The translations under genes were made by a program, and so were the position numbers. The notes below the pieces were generated by a model. That model saw only the letters and a program-made list of their open reading frames with translations, was not told where the DNA came from and made no database searches. 64,000 nt of DNA from Spodoptera frugiperda (taxonomy: Eukaryota > Arthropoda > Insecta > Lepidoptera > Noctuidae). Position 1 is the stretch's first letter. Each line of letters opens with the position of its first letter. Shown here one piece after another: positions 25,092 to 36,285 of this stretch. Location of the stretch: positions 3,532,001 through 3,596,000 of the forward strand of contig NC_064238.1 in the NCBI RefSeq assembly GCF_023101765.2. The letters are read 5' to 3'.

Positions 25092-25275
25092 TAAGGTAAG
25101 CGTTCACAGGCCCGCATCGTACGCATTGCAAGCATGACGTCATCAGTACGCATCGCATGTAGGTATTGCTGATGATGCGGATCAGTGGACGCAGTTGTAT
25201 GAGTTTCTATACAAGACAAACTAAAATCCGTTGCGTGCGATGCGTACGATGCGGGCCTGTGGACGCGTACCTTTA
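25092..25275 (-). mobile_element. CpG-rich MITE, copy 2 (inverted relative to copy 1)
   Basis: The plus strand reads TAAGGTAAGCGTTCACAGGC, CCGCATCGTACGCATTGCAA, GCATGACGTCATCAGTACGC, and ends GCGATGCGTACGATGCGGGC then CTGTGGACGCGTACCTTTA. Its terminal inverted repeats of about 30 bp (CACAGGCCCGCATCGTACGCAT type) are better preserved than those at 16677-16861. It includes a perfect TGACGTCA. Confidence 0.75.
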
Positions 25276-26050
25276 GTTACCTTGAACGTTCTAGAACTTT
25301 CTGAAGAAATGAAGCACAACAAATACCTTATTATTAAGATCAAAAACAAAACACAACAGGATAAACAAATTCACTTGTAAAATAGACAACAATACCTTAT
25401 TTATACGGATTCTTTTCATTACTAACTACCTAAAATGTAATAAATAAATGTGATTTTCCATTTTCTACTCTGTCTTTTGTTACTTAGGGAGCTAAATCAA
25501 TTACTTAATCTTCATGATGTCAACTTTAAATTAAATAAAGTATTTCTATTTTCAGGGTCAATGCCCTTGCTACAAGACCTCGCTTCACCTCCCTAAGCTA
25601 TTGTTGTAGATAAGCTTCCCCACTCCGTATTTTAGCTCTCAAATCTTCAATTTCTTAGAGAAGAAACTTCAACGTAAATAAACTCTTAAGAACAAATTAT
25701 TTTCTTAAAGCTGAAGCACTTGAATCATGTATGTTAGAATTCTATGTAAAAAGTGTAGTAATATGATGAAATAGATATCAAAGTATCTAAAAATATCACT
25801 GTTGGAAAAAGTACCTTAACTTTATATTAAGAGGAAGCAAAATACAAATTATGATTTCCACCAACAGGGTATTAGTTGGAAAATTCCATCGTTCTATTCA
25901 TACCCTTACTACCAGTATTGGGTAAATTCGGATCAGTGTCAGAAAATTGACAATCAGATTGGACCGAAGAACTGCAACTTATGTTAATGTAGTACGTGGT
26001 AGTACTTCTATAATTAATGTTTTATGATGCAATATTTCAGAAGATAAATA

Positions 26051-26183
26051 TTTAGTGCCTAATCTTATAGGAGGCAAGACCAAGCATAAGCAAAACAATG
26101 ACGTATCGTATTCGTAGCCCATGAAGTTGTGTGTGTATACCTAAATGTTTAGTGCCTAATCTTATAGGAGGCAAGACTAAGCA
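26051..26183 (+). repeat. 36-bp direct repeat pair
   Basis: TTTAGTGCCTAATCTTATAG followed by GAGGCAAGACCAAGCA (26051-26086) is repeated at 26148-26183 with one substitution. A 61-bp unique spacer separates them. The repeat is too long for an ordinary target duplication and looks like a recent local duplication. The sequence to the right (26184-26270) is GC-rich and includes GCATGCGAGCTTCCACCG. Confidence 0.75.
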
Positions 26184-28283
26184 CGCTGTCGGCGAGCGGT
26201 AAGCATGCGAGCTTCCACCGCCCCGCACGTTGGAAGCGCGCTGGCAACCTACCTTCCGCTTTTTTGTGTGGACGTTAAGAAATATATCATACTCCATACG
26301 ATTTAAAGTTCAAATTGAAATGACAAATTATTTGCTGGGTTGGAGCGGTGTTCGTTTAATGGACCTTTAAACTTTTCCCACATTCAGCCTTTGTGTATTA
26401 GAAATAGAATAAACCAATATTATATTTTGTGTTCAATACGATACCTATAATTAATACCTTAAAGCTCTTCAAATCCTAGCTATCGACAGGGCTTATATGG
26501 AACACAAACAAGTGGCTAGATAATGAGGATATTATTCAAATATATCACATTTATACACGGTAATTATTAAACATTAAATATGGAGCATTGCGCTACCGAT
26601 GCGTTTGATTTGCATAAATATGCATATTGCATAATGCCTAATATCGAAATTTCAACAAATTATTGTTATAGTGTAAATGTAGTTAGATATACAAATAGAT
26701 TTTGTATTTGTATTGGGTTATTGATGTGTGTTTTACATTAAAATATTAATTTGTTGTGTTTTAGAAGTAGGTTATTATATAAAGGAAATTTATATTAAAT
26801 TTTTCTGCTTTGTACTGTTATGCAAAATTTATATTTTTAACCGACATCAAAAAAAGGAGGTACTCAGTTTGCCCTGCACGTATGTGTGCGCGATTATTTC
26901 TAAGCTGAATCGATTTTGATGCGGATTTCAGCATAGAATTTTTCTGACTTAGGGGACTGTTTTAGGGATATTACTTAAAATAAAAAAAAGAAGACTGTAA
27001 AATATTAGAAGCTGTTAACCTTTCTTAAAGTTTTATTTATTAAGCTGTATAGTTTATGTAATTTTATTTATTTTGTTGTTGTGACACGAAACGTGGCACT
27101 AAATAAAATTCCAGTAGTACCCACTACCTACGAGTATCTAATAATGAAACCTATATCTGGTCTACACAACTGTAAACTGATCAATAGTTATTATTACACT
27201 AAAAATAGATGCCCTGAAAAGCAGATCTTCGGTTTCTAGAACCGCTAAATAATTCATGAAGTCTGCGAGAGAAGTAGATTCGTCGATACTGGCAGATGTA
27301 TTTCCAGACAAGGCCGCGACTGATCAGTAGCCAGTAGCCACTGAGATTCTGGGAATACAGAAAACAGATTTAATATTAGCTTTATAATCTAGGTATTGAG
27401 TGATTCTTCCCTTAACTTCTTAGGCAAATTGTTACACTGGGGAGAAATCAGTATGAAAGCATAAATATTTTTGTCTGACCTACTGATTCTAAGAAAATAG
27501 CTGAAGATAGACTTTCTATGAATCAATAGTAGTTTTTGGTCTGATAGTCTTTTCAAGTAACGTAATAGGGTTGAAGACGGGGTGGTGAAAAAAATTAAAA
27601 TATGTATTTTTTTTATTTTTTCGTGTAAGAAAACTATACTTAGATAACATGAATCGAAGTTTAGGAGAAGGTACATAGAATGATGTCACACGACATTTTA
27701 ATCAATAGGTATATCGTCAAAAGTAGATATTTGTTTCCGTAAGATAATAAAAAACGTGCCACGTACAACGTTTTAAAATATTCTACAAGACGGACATTAA
27801 CATAAAGATAAATCATTAGTCATCTACCCTATTGTACTATATTACGCACTTATCTACCGAAGTTTTTTTTATGGAATTGGGCGCAAACGAGCAGATAGAA
27901 CACCTGGTAAGCAATCATCACCACTCATGGACATTCGTAACACCAGAGAGTCTCAAGTAAGTTGCCTTTTAAGAAGGAGTAGGTTCGTTTCTTTGAGGTT
28001 TGATGGTCGTATCAGATACATATTAAAGGTAAAGAAAACCACCCACCCATTAAAGAAAAGTATTAAATATTATTATAAGGAATCTAATACGTCAAAGTTG
28101 CGTGACTCCATTTAAGTAAGAAAATTACTTAGTGAAATCACATGATCGTGATTATGTCGGAAGTGTATTTTATTTTGGGCTCGCCGCAATAACATTTGCT
28201 TCCCTATTACCGGTGTTTATCGGAATAAATTCCCTTGCTGAACTTTTGCGTGGTAGACACGGTTACACCTAAACCTATACTTA

Positions 28284-28349
28284 ACCAATATAAACTGACC
28301 GTTGTAAGTACGGAAAGACTATACAAAGATAGACCAGGATAAACTGGTT
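28284..28349 (+). repeat. Unnamed dispersed repeat H, copy 2
   Basis: The core ACCAATATAAACTGACCGTT, CGGAAAGACTATACAAAGAT and AGACCAGGATAAACTGGTTT matches 17203-17270. It is followed by TGTATAGCTTGATCTATACC, a weak inverted pair. Confidence 0.5.
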
Positions 28350-28648
28350 TTGTATAGCTTGATCTATACCCTGGCTGTTTAGCTGGAGTAATCTGTCCCT
28401 TGGGGCATGAAGCATCTGCGGCTTTGGAGTTGCTGTTCCACGCATACGATTTTCGGGAATTATTTTGTGAGAGCCGCAGTTTCAATTAGGAAATGAGTAG
28501 GGTTTGAGTAATGCTTTAAGGTGATTGTTTTCGTTAAGGAAAAGAGTCTGATAAAAGTATCTATTGTCGTAATGAGAGTTTTAGATGTATACTGTCAGTA
28601 TATTAGAATACAATTGATTACTGGTAGTGATGATAACGGCTTAGAGGC

Positions 28649-28916
28649 AGCTGATCCGACCAAAGTGATACCACGGCCTCACAGAAAACCGACGTGAAAT
28701 CACGCTTGCATTGTGTTACGTTGTGTGGGGATGTTACCAGATGCCCAATTATCGCCCTTCTCAATATTCTCAATCCCCAACAATGTTTAAATTCCAACCC
28801 ACCCAAAAGGCCGGCAACGCACTAGTAACGCCTCTGGTGTTTCGGGTGTCCATGGGCGGCGGCAACTGCTTACCATCAGGTGAACCGTATGCTTGTTTGC
28901 TTATACCATATAAAAA
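28649..28916 (+). mobile_element. SINE-like retroposon, family C
   Basis: It contains GTGATACCACGGCCTCACAG, AAAACCGACGTGAAATCACG, the CCCAAT/CCCCAACAAT middle, GGCCGGCAACGCACTAGTAA, GGTGTCCATGGGCGGCGGCA and an A-rich end after TTATACCATAT. It lacks the first part of the head seen at 12404. Confidence 0.8.
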
Positions 28917-29647
28917 TCCATGTAAATGTTTCACTTACTGGTCGCGTGAAATGTTAGTTAGATATGTTATTGATAAATTTTGTTATATGTGTATATACGT
29001 ATGTGTACCGTATGTAATAACCAACCTGAGGTCACATATCGAACAAAGTTGAAGAGTTACAAGCTTACACACAGAACCAAACTATAAAGTACAAAATATG
29101 TACTCGTAGACCACAAATAAGTTATTCTGTGGAAAATATGTGAGGCAGAGCCAGCTACCAGCAACCAGCTACAAACATTAATACAGCTTCAGTATTGAAT
29201 TCACTTTATTCACTTCGATATTGAAAACACCACGACTACTCGAAATTGAACGGCAATGGCTTCTATTCAATATCATGAAAGTGAACTTTTTCTCTATGAT
29301 ATAATAACAGTACCGAAATATATTTTTGTAGTTACCAGGTTTAATATAAAAACTTGTATTTTTGTCGGGGACTTAGAGTAATGGAGTGAGTTGGAGTACA
29401 AATAAATATAGGTCTTATTTTAGATAATATAACGTCGGCCCATTCAATATAAAAAAAAAAAAAAATATATTAAGGTATATTATGGTATAACAAATAATGA
29501 TTATAATATAGTAATTAGGTTACGATTTTATTATATAGTAAAGTACTAATAAACTAAACATCACTTTTACTCTTTATTCACGTAAATTAATAGAGAAAAT
29601 CTCTACTAGTTTCGAGTCACAGAGGAGACTTCATCATGAGCAGCGTC

Positions 29648-29684
29648 AACTATCGCGCAGACGTGGCGACGCCGCGCGATAGTT
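29648..29684. repeat. CpG-rich inverted repeat
   Basis: Arms AACTATCGCGC and GCGCGATAGTT (11 bp, perfect) flank a 15-nt loop, AGACGTGGCGACGCC. The GC content is far above the flanks. The preceding GAGTCACAGAGGAGACTTCA suggests it may sit in a repeat, but I see no second copy here. Confidence 0.6.
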
Positions 29685-31054
29685 ATTGTAAAAATAAAGT
29701 ACAAATAGATATTTATTGTAATAAGATGAATCCACTATTTACATATAAACGCGATGACTTGGTGGGAATATTACATACTCGCCAATAACTGTTAATGCCA
29801 TGCCGCCGCAGCGCACGTATATTTTTTACGTAAAAATAGATTGGCAGGGTTTTAGACCCCTTTTAAGAGTAAATTGCTTTCAGAGGGATAATGCTTTCGA
29901 CGTTTAACCTAGTTCAAAGTTTCTAAACTATAGCTATAAAGTCAGATCCAATCATACTTAGTGATGTAATACGCACAATTATAGATACCGAACGTGCCTA
30001 TTAATCTGTAAATCGAATTATAGCAACTCTCTAATCGACGCTAATTACCAAAGCTTATAATTAGCCGTAATCATAGTGTGAGTGCGATAATTGAGGGTGA
30101 GGTAAACCCGAAGTATAATCAGCCAGTGATAGGAGCTGAATGGTGCCATTCATGATAACAGTTAGCTGCGAGGAGATTACTCTTGATTCTCGGTTATGAC
30201 CTCGCTCGTAAATCTTGGAATAAAACTCCGACGTTAAACCTAAGATAGTCTGGGAGAATGTTCTAACCCGTTCGGAGCGAGTCAAGATGTCTGAAAGATT
30301 CTATTCAACGTACGTTACGACGTACAAGTGAATACTATAGCAAAAGGCAACCTCAGTGACTTGTCTACGATTTGAGTGATGTGAATACGCCATTTGCCTT
30401 AGGGAAACGGGACTAATATACTGTTGCTAAGTTTCACTCTCGCCTGAAGGGAGGACGTCTTGACATACTCGTACATATATTCGGTAACTTGTCTTCTTTT
30501 AATATGTGGTAATACGGCTCTGTGAATAATGTTAGCACTATATTTTCATTTGTTTTGTGTAACATTCATCATAATATATGAGTTTTTTGTTTTGTTATGT
30601 TCTAGTTGTTGCTATGTTGATCATGTAATTGATGTGCGAGGTCTGGAACCTTCTCGGTTTTGTTTGTTTCTTAGGGACTTCATTTTGTACTCTATCGTTA
30701 AACGGTCATTCACCCAAACTAGGAACCAAGTGACAACAAATACGATGAAGAAATAAAACGGATACCTAAATCCGTGAATGTCCACAAGTCTTAAGACATT
30801 TGCATTCCTTGTAGATTTATACGACAGAAAGACATCATTACTCACTTAAAAAAATGGAGATGACAGTAAAAAATGAAAAGAAAAGACAGCCCTTTGTTGG
30901 AAACGTTTTATTTTTCGTAGGAAAATATTGAAAACAACCCGAGGCGTATACTTTGCTCGTATAATTAAACTTTCACAAATAAGCTGTCACAGAAATGGAA
31001 AAATATATTTCAATGGTAACATTTTTAAAATACTCTGGGGTGGATTTGTTTCAG

Positions 31055-31134
31055 CGGAATCACTTAATAATGCGGCCGCGGGTGGCGCGAGTGGCGCGAG
31101 TGGCCAAGTCCGCGCGGCGCGCACCGGCCGCTAG
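31055..31134 (+). CDS. Possible 80-bp exon, very CpG-rich, unknown
   Basis: An acceptor-like GGATTTGTTTCAG precedes and a donor-like CTAG|GTAAAT follows. The segment contains GCGGCCGCGGGTGGCGCGAG and a GTGGCGCGA direct repeat. One frame is open throughout (RNHLIMRPRVARVARVAKSA then RRAPAA); another reads ESLNNAAAGGASGASGQVRA and stops at the boundary. It might instead be a 5' untranslated exon or a CpG-rich regulatory patch. The minus strand is also open here, so strand and coding status are unproven. Confidence 0.25.
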
Positions 31135-32541
31135 GTAAATTCTCTCGGCTACTGGGAGGGTCGGGATGTCCCTTCACAGCTTAATTCCGAAAAAAACGTG
31201 AGATCGCCGGATCTTTATGTACTGTTTGCGAATCCGACCGTCGATGTTTCAACCCTTCAAGGCTTCAGTACCTATAATATAAAAAGTTATTTCGCGTTCC
31301 GTCCCGACAATTTTTCATGCTTAGGGTCGGCGGCGGAAAATACGTATTAGCCCTCAACAGCTATTTCGTATTATGTTTCTATTTTACAGGATTTCATTGG
31401 AAAACTGAACAATACATGTTATGGAACGTACACATGCCAGCTTTCAGCTTCATAATGAGAATACCCGCAGTAAACCGTTTGTGATAATACTAGAAATTAA
31501 TTTCATTTCCAGAGCCATTACGACCGAAGATTTATTTAATGATGTAGACATATGAGATTGTGAGATTATTATGTATTTGCTCGTAAAAGACACGTCATGT
31601 TTCAGCCGGGGACTAATAAATTGAAAAATAATGAACGACAAGTAGAAGCACAACTAACGAATACGAGTACTTGTAATAAATCAATGTAATGAAAGCTGTC
31701 ATCGCTCGGGACCGATATCGCGATAGCTAAAAACGTAATTGTGAGGCAAACGGTGCGTAAATCGAAGCATCATCATTACTTATGGTGGGTATCGACAATT
31801 TAATTTATTGTGAAACGCCAGCAGCCTTGCTTTTGTCTTCCATAGATTGATACCATTACAAAAGGGAATAACGGTCTACCATTCCCTTTTGTAAGCACAT
31901 TCCCAAATTGAAAGGAACGCGGTGTTCAATGCTGAAAATCAGAGCTTTGGTTATACGTAATCTATTTGTGTACCTGAGGGATTTACTCAGAACACGTAAG
32001 CTGAATTTGCGTTGAAAGCAGACAATTAAATCGTTTATGTCGTGATTAAACTGCCACATAATTAACTTGACGAGTTGGTACTCCGCCGCAACATGACCGC
32101 TGCTCTTGACGCTCTGACAACCTCAAACTAAAACCTGTTCAACTTAGATTAACTTAAAACGCGTTTGTGAAAGTTACGTATTTGTTTATTTGTTATTACG
32201 CAATTACACGTGCTAATACGGCGCAGTAATTGATAGAGCGTAGGTGTAGAGAATGTGCCTGCGGGAGCGTGAGCTCGGGAGGATATGTTCCGGAATTTTC
32301 CGACAAATGATCGGTCCCGCTCGGAAAGTTTCAAATTACGGTTGGCCCCCAACGCTTTGCTTTTAGTTCACTGAAATATTATACGCAATCACTCGTTTGA
32401 ATTCCAAATTACTTTTGTAATTAAAATTTCCAGTAAAATGTCTACAACAAACGGCTGTTTCAATTTAAAATTGACGAATTTGAGTCCAATGGACAGAAGT
32501 TCGAGTAGATTGTTGGAATCAGACGCGGAGGGTTGAAAAAA

Positions 32542-32621
32542 TCAGCTTGCAGTCTGTAAAGTGTTAAATTCGCTGAGCAGGCGGTGCGCGGTGCGGGCGC
32601 GGCCGAGCGGGCCCTGACACT
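32542..32621 (-). CDS. Possible terminal exon, CpG-rich, unknown
   Basis: On the minus strand an acceptor-like CTTTGTAATCAG is followed by a frame CQGPLGRARTAHRLLSEF then NTLQTAS and TGA at 32542-32544. The first 45 bp are almost entirely G and C with coding-like synonymous use (CGC, GCC). No partner exon was found. The same patch could be a regulatory CpG cluster. I do not recognise the peptide. Confidence 0.22.
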
Positions 32622-34169
32622 CTGATTACAAAGTTTCAACAGAATGATGCCGGGAAAGATTTTTTAATGAATATTAATTCCTTTCAAGTAAAACAAAGTT
32701 TGTTCTTGGCGCGGATCGGTAATTGCTTCGTTTTTCGTTTACGTTGAAATTCTTAATCTTCTCTCGTTGTCGAAATGCTAATACAGCTGAATTGATTTTC
32801 GCACTCGGAGCCTTTGTTTTGATTGATGGAATACGGTAATATTGTATACCTGTCCGGGGCAACAATGAACTTACCGGTGTTCAATAGCATCGATCCTTGT
32901 GGGGGTAATTTCCATCCATCCGTTTTATAAATCCCGAAAGTTGTTTAATGAAAACAGTACGAGGTTACGTACCTACCTATTAAATACACAAAACATGATA
33001 CCCTAACATAATTGAGGAGAAATTTCTGAATATAACAAGTACAAGAATGAAACAGAGCCATGTAATCACGTCGAATATTTTTCTCTGGTTTATGTTTGTA
33101 AAAAGGGTTTTGCGGTGTTTCCCGAAAAACAACTTACTCGTAATTGTGAATATTCAGCGAATAAAACTGAAAATCCGTTTCGTAATTTATTTTGTATGAT
33201 GATCGGCTTACTCGTTTCCGAGGATTATTCTAAAGCGACTAAGGCGAGATAAAAATAGCCCAGTAGTCACTGCGGCCGGTTTGTTGCAAAAAGTTTCTTA
33301 TAAATACTTCAGCAATTAAGTATCTCGCTAGTCGAATTGTCACAACTGTGAACATACAGCATGCGGCATTGAATATGTTCCTAGTGTCAAACAAGATTAT
33401 AACAAGCAAAACCTTGAAGAAAAGAGCGTATTCCGTTTTAAAAGGCTTGTAACGTATCTGTGACTTCTCTGGTTTTGTTATGCCATCAAGAGATCCAACT
33501 GCTCGTTTGCCCCCTATCCAAAAAATTAAACGTGGATGTTCTTAAATGACACCTCTATCCACCCATCTCTTATAGCCTAGAAATCTAAACTACTTAAAAT
33601 ACTTATTACCTACGTACAGTTCAACAATATTATTCAGTACACAGTACTGGTTAGTACGGGTTTAATGTTCAGAACTCGAAATATAAATTTAAAACGCTGA
33701 CCCAGCCAGTAAAGGCTCGAACTAACTTTAAACATTAACAACGGAATGGAACTGAATTAACTTTTAAACAGAAAAATTAGTTCCAACATCTGGTTAGTTT
33801 CAATTAATGTCCTTGTGGAGCAACGATATTATAATGCCTAGGTAGGTATTATGAGAAATTGTGACCTAAAACTATAAACATAGAACACACTTTTGTGTAA
33901 TTAGTATATTATGTATACCAGCAAACGTTTGTAAGTTTTGTTCATTCTGGACTCTCATTTTCCTTTCATAATTCCATATTGAAGTATATATATGTATTTA
34001 TACGTATAAACAAACACACATTTAATCGATCAATAAGGTTTAATGCCAACCACTTTCATTTCTGAGAACTGTTTCGAACCTACATACAATATAGTTTGAA
34101 CCAACCCCACTAGCTAGCAATGTAGGCTAAAAATAAGATAATAAATAACTTGGAGAGAGAAAGGCATAC

Positions 34170-34200
34170 CTTGAGGCATTTTGTAAGGGAATTTGTCCAT
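34170..34200 (-). CDS. Possible first coding exon (10 codons plus 1 base) of an unknown gene
   Basis: An ATG in good insect context (AACACATGGAC) starts MDKFPYKMPQ and ends at a strong donor, CTCAAG|GTATGCC, in phase 1. An in-frame TAA lies two codons upstream, so this would be the true start. A 20-codon upstream ORF (34222-34284) precedes it. A perfect TGACGTCA at 34325 sits about 125 bp upstream of the ATG, where promoter elements could be. It is on the same strand as the TMTC exon but 28 kb away, and I cannot link them. It would be confirmed by a transcript starting near 34.3-34.4 kb. Confidence 0.3.
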
Positions 34201-34221
34201 GTGTTACACTTGGCACGGAGC

Positions 34222-34284
34222 CTAATGGCTGATGGTGGAATGAGTACGAGAGGTTCGGACGAGACCTCCGAACGGATCGTCCAT
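34222..34284 (-). other. Upstream ORF of the possible exon at 34170-34200
   Basis: This is a 20-codon minus-strand frame, MDDPFGGLVRTSRTHSTISH, ending TAG 21 bp before the candidate main start. If the transcript exists, it could lower initiation at the main ATG. GC content is above the flanks. Confidence 0.2.
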
Positions 34285-34324
34285 CTTGTGTCTGTGTGCT
34301 AGACTTACATACAAATTTTACCGC

Positions 34325-34332
34325 TGACGTCA
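34325..34332. promoter_or_regulatory. Perfect CRE (TGACGTCA)
   Basis: The palindromic CREB/ATF site TGACGTCA lies within GCTGACGTCACGCG, upstream of the possible minus-strand start exon. It is one of nine perfect copies in the window. Confidence 0.4.
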
Positions 34333-35207
34333 CGCGTTAAACTTCATTGCGGTTTCGTGTTAAAAGAAATTATGTGCTAGGCTTTCGTGGTTTTGGAATT
34401 AGCGGTGAGTTGCGCATTAAATGTACGTACGATTTGAATAAAAACAGTACTTACTAACTTCATAGAACATTCGCACGGAGACGATTAATACTTTTACTTG
34501 ATTCTAATTTTGCAGTTGTAATTGTGATTGAATTGAATGATTATTATTTTTTCGAGGTTTCTGTTTTTTCCTTACGATTTCAATTAATTGTGTATTTGTA
34601 TCAAGTTTTTGAGTCATTGTGTCCCTAGATGGTGGCCTGGTGATCTGCACCATAGGTATCACGGACACCAGTCTATATTAAGTGTTTAATTATTATGTGA
34701 CTCTGAACAGTTGATGATAGAAAAAATAAATTATTCAATTATTATTTCAATTCCAACAATCGTTTCTGGTTCTGTTGTTTAAATTATTTCGAATGTATTA
34801 TATTAAATGAAAACATTAAATTAAAATGATTACAACATAATTTGGGAAACCCAAACGCGTGATAATAAACATAAAAGCTTTTCCAGGATCTTAAAAATAC
34901 TCCCAAAAAAATTGGAAAGACAAGGACAATTATTATTAAATAAATTAAAAAGTGGAATATCCCTAAGCTTTTCCAGCGAATCCAACCTGGCTCAACATCT
35001 CTTAAAAGGAGAAAGTATAAAAAAGTAATGTAAAGATATTAGGGCGACTTAACTTCGCCTCCCTTAATTAGGTGCTCAGTATTTTCCCCATCATTTATAA
35101 TCTTGGATATTCTGATTCGTCCAGATTTGTGTTGTTAAGCAAAAAGAGCCGAAATATTGCTAAAAGCTAAATGTTAAGTATTTTTTAGGTAATAATAATT
35201 GTAATTT

Positions 35208-35445
35208 GACTGCCTTGTTGGCCGAGTCATCGTAAGTGTAACTGCCGGGCAAGGGATCTCGGGTTCGATTTTCGGGTCGGGCAAAAGTATTGTAAAATTT
35301 CTCAGTAGTAGCACGGAAATGTGCCCAGTATATGGCAATGGGTTCACTCCCTATTACATGGGACTTACAGCATGAATTGTGAAAAGTGGGTGTATTTACA
35401 GTGCCATAATGCCTACCCCTTCGGGGATAAAAGGCGTCACGATAT
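35208..35445 (+). mobile_element. tRNA-derived SINE, family A, nearly complete
   Basis: Head TTGGCCGAGTCATCGTAAGT, B box GGGTTCGATTTTCGG, then TCGGGCAAAAGTATTG, CTCAGTAGTAGCACGG, GTGCCCAGTATATGGCAATG, CCCTATTACATGGGACTTAC, GTGAAAAGTGGGTGTA and the terminal CCCCTTCGGGGATAAAAGGC. It is the best preserved family A copy here. It overlaps the 163-codon minus ORF, which is therefore spurious in large part. Confidence 0.88.
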
Positions 35446-35965
35446 AAAAAACAAATATTAATTAATGTCATATACTTCGCTAAATCCGTTTTGAAACAAT
35501 TTAGCTTATTATCATTAATGAAATATAACAAAACGCTACATAGAGTGTTTGCGCCGATCCTGTACGGAACCCAAAACGTAGCTACTTTACCCTCAACGTT
35601 TATTCTTACAAGAGTCGTAATTAAGGTATTCTTTGAAGCTCGGATAGCCAAAGGCAGAATATGTTATCTTGAATTTCAAACCGAAACAACGTCGAAAGGA
35701 AGATTTGTAGGTACACAGAACGTTAAAAGAATAGTTAGTTACTCAAAGAACAAAGCCATTGATTTCGGAAACAAAACACATCAAAGGGTAACTACTGGAA
35801 AAAGGCTACCGATGGGGATGGGAAAAATGTTAGGTGGAAATAGGTACGTCCCTATAATCACAAGAACCTTTAGGAATTGGATAGAGAAGAAAGAACTAGG
35901 TGTATACGGAAAAAACAACCTAAAGTCAAAGAGTTACTCAACATATTTCCAGAAACACAGTATAA

Positions 35966-36285
35966 GGGTGCTTTTCCATTTTAGATGCTATGCCATTGAA
36001 ATATGCGATTGGCTTTCACCAATCATATTCATTGGTACGCATAGCTTAACACTAGTGGAAACAGACTCAGCTAAGCTGCGTTTTTTGTATCGAAAGATGC
36101 TTGCTATCGCTTTCCTACTATCGAATGTACAGCTCTAGTATGCGATGTCGCATACTAGAGCTGTACATCTTCCTCGCACAGCTACATAGCTTAGTATCAG
36201 AAACGGTCACAAACATAGTTTCACAGCTTAGCTATCACATTTTCGTAGCATAGCTACATAGCACATCTCTGGTGGAAAAGTAGCC
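35966..36285. mobile_element. Foldback MITE with central 44-bp palindrome
   Basis: The ends GGGTGCTTTTCCA and TGGAAAAGTAGCC are inverted with two mismatches. The centre is a perfect palindrome at 36125-36168: 21-bp arms (ATGTACAGCTCTAGTATGCG A...) around TG. Outside it, motifs such as CATAGCTACATAGC and ATGCTATG/CATAGCTT recur in opposite orientation. The left arm is more diverged than the right. The 215-codon ORF at 35491-36138 ends inside this element. Confidence 0.75.

Larger units (their letters stand above)
23840..31054. other. Noncoding stretch with scattered repeats
   Basis: Outside the listed repeats, no gene is recognised. The sequence is AT-rich, with an A run at 29450-29465. A GC-richer patch at about 30060-30300 has a 74-codon minus ORF without motifs. 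The interval 26200-28280 shows nothing I can assign. Confidence 0.4.
31135..35207. other. Noncoding stretch with GC-rich patches
   Basis: The stretch holds candidate exons listed separately plus GC-richer, single-copy-looking patches near 31160-31350, 31700-31740 and 32210-32350. The last has a 67-codon minus ORF without motifs. Patches like these often coincide with conserved regulatory DNA, but conservation cannot be seen from one sequence. Confidence 0.4.

Noticed and set aside
35160..35651. 163-codon minus ORF
   Set aside because: It reads through SINE family A in reverse and is therefore a repeat translation in large part.
35491..36138. Longest ORF, 215 codons on the plus strand
   Set aside because: It starts just past a SINE and its last 57 or so codons lie in a foldback MITE. 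No domain, no splice or promoter context, and composition like the AT-rich background.
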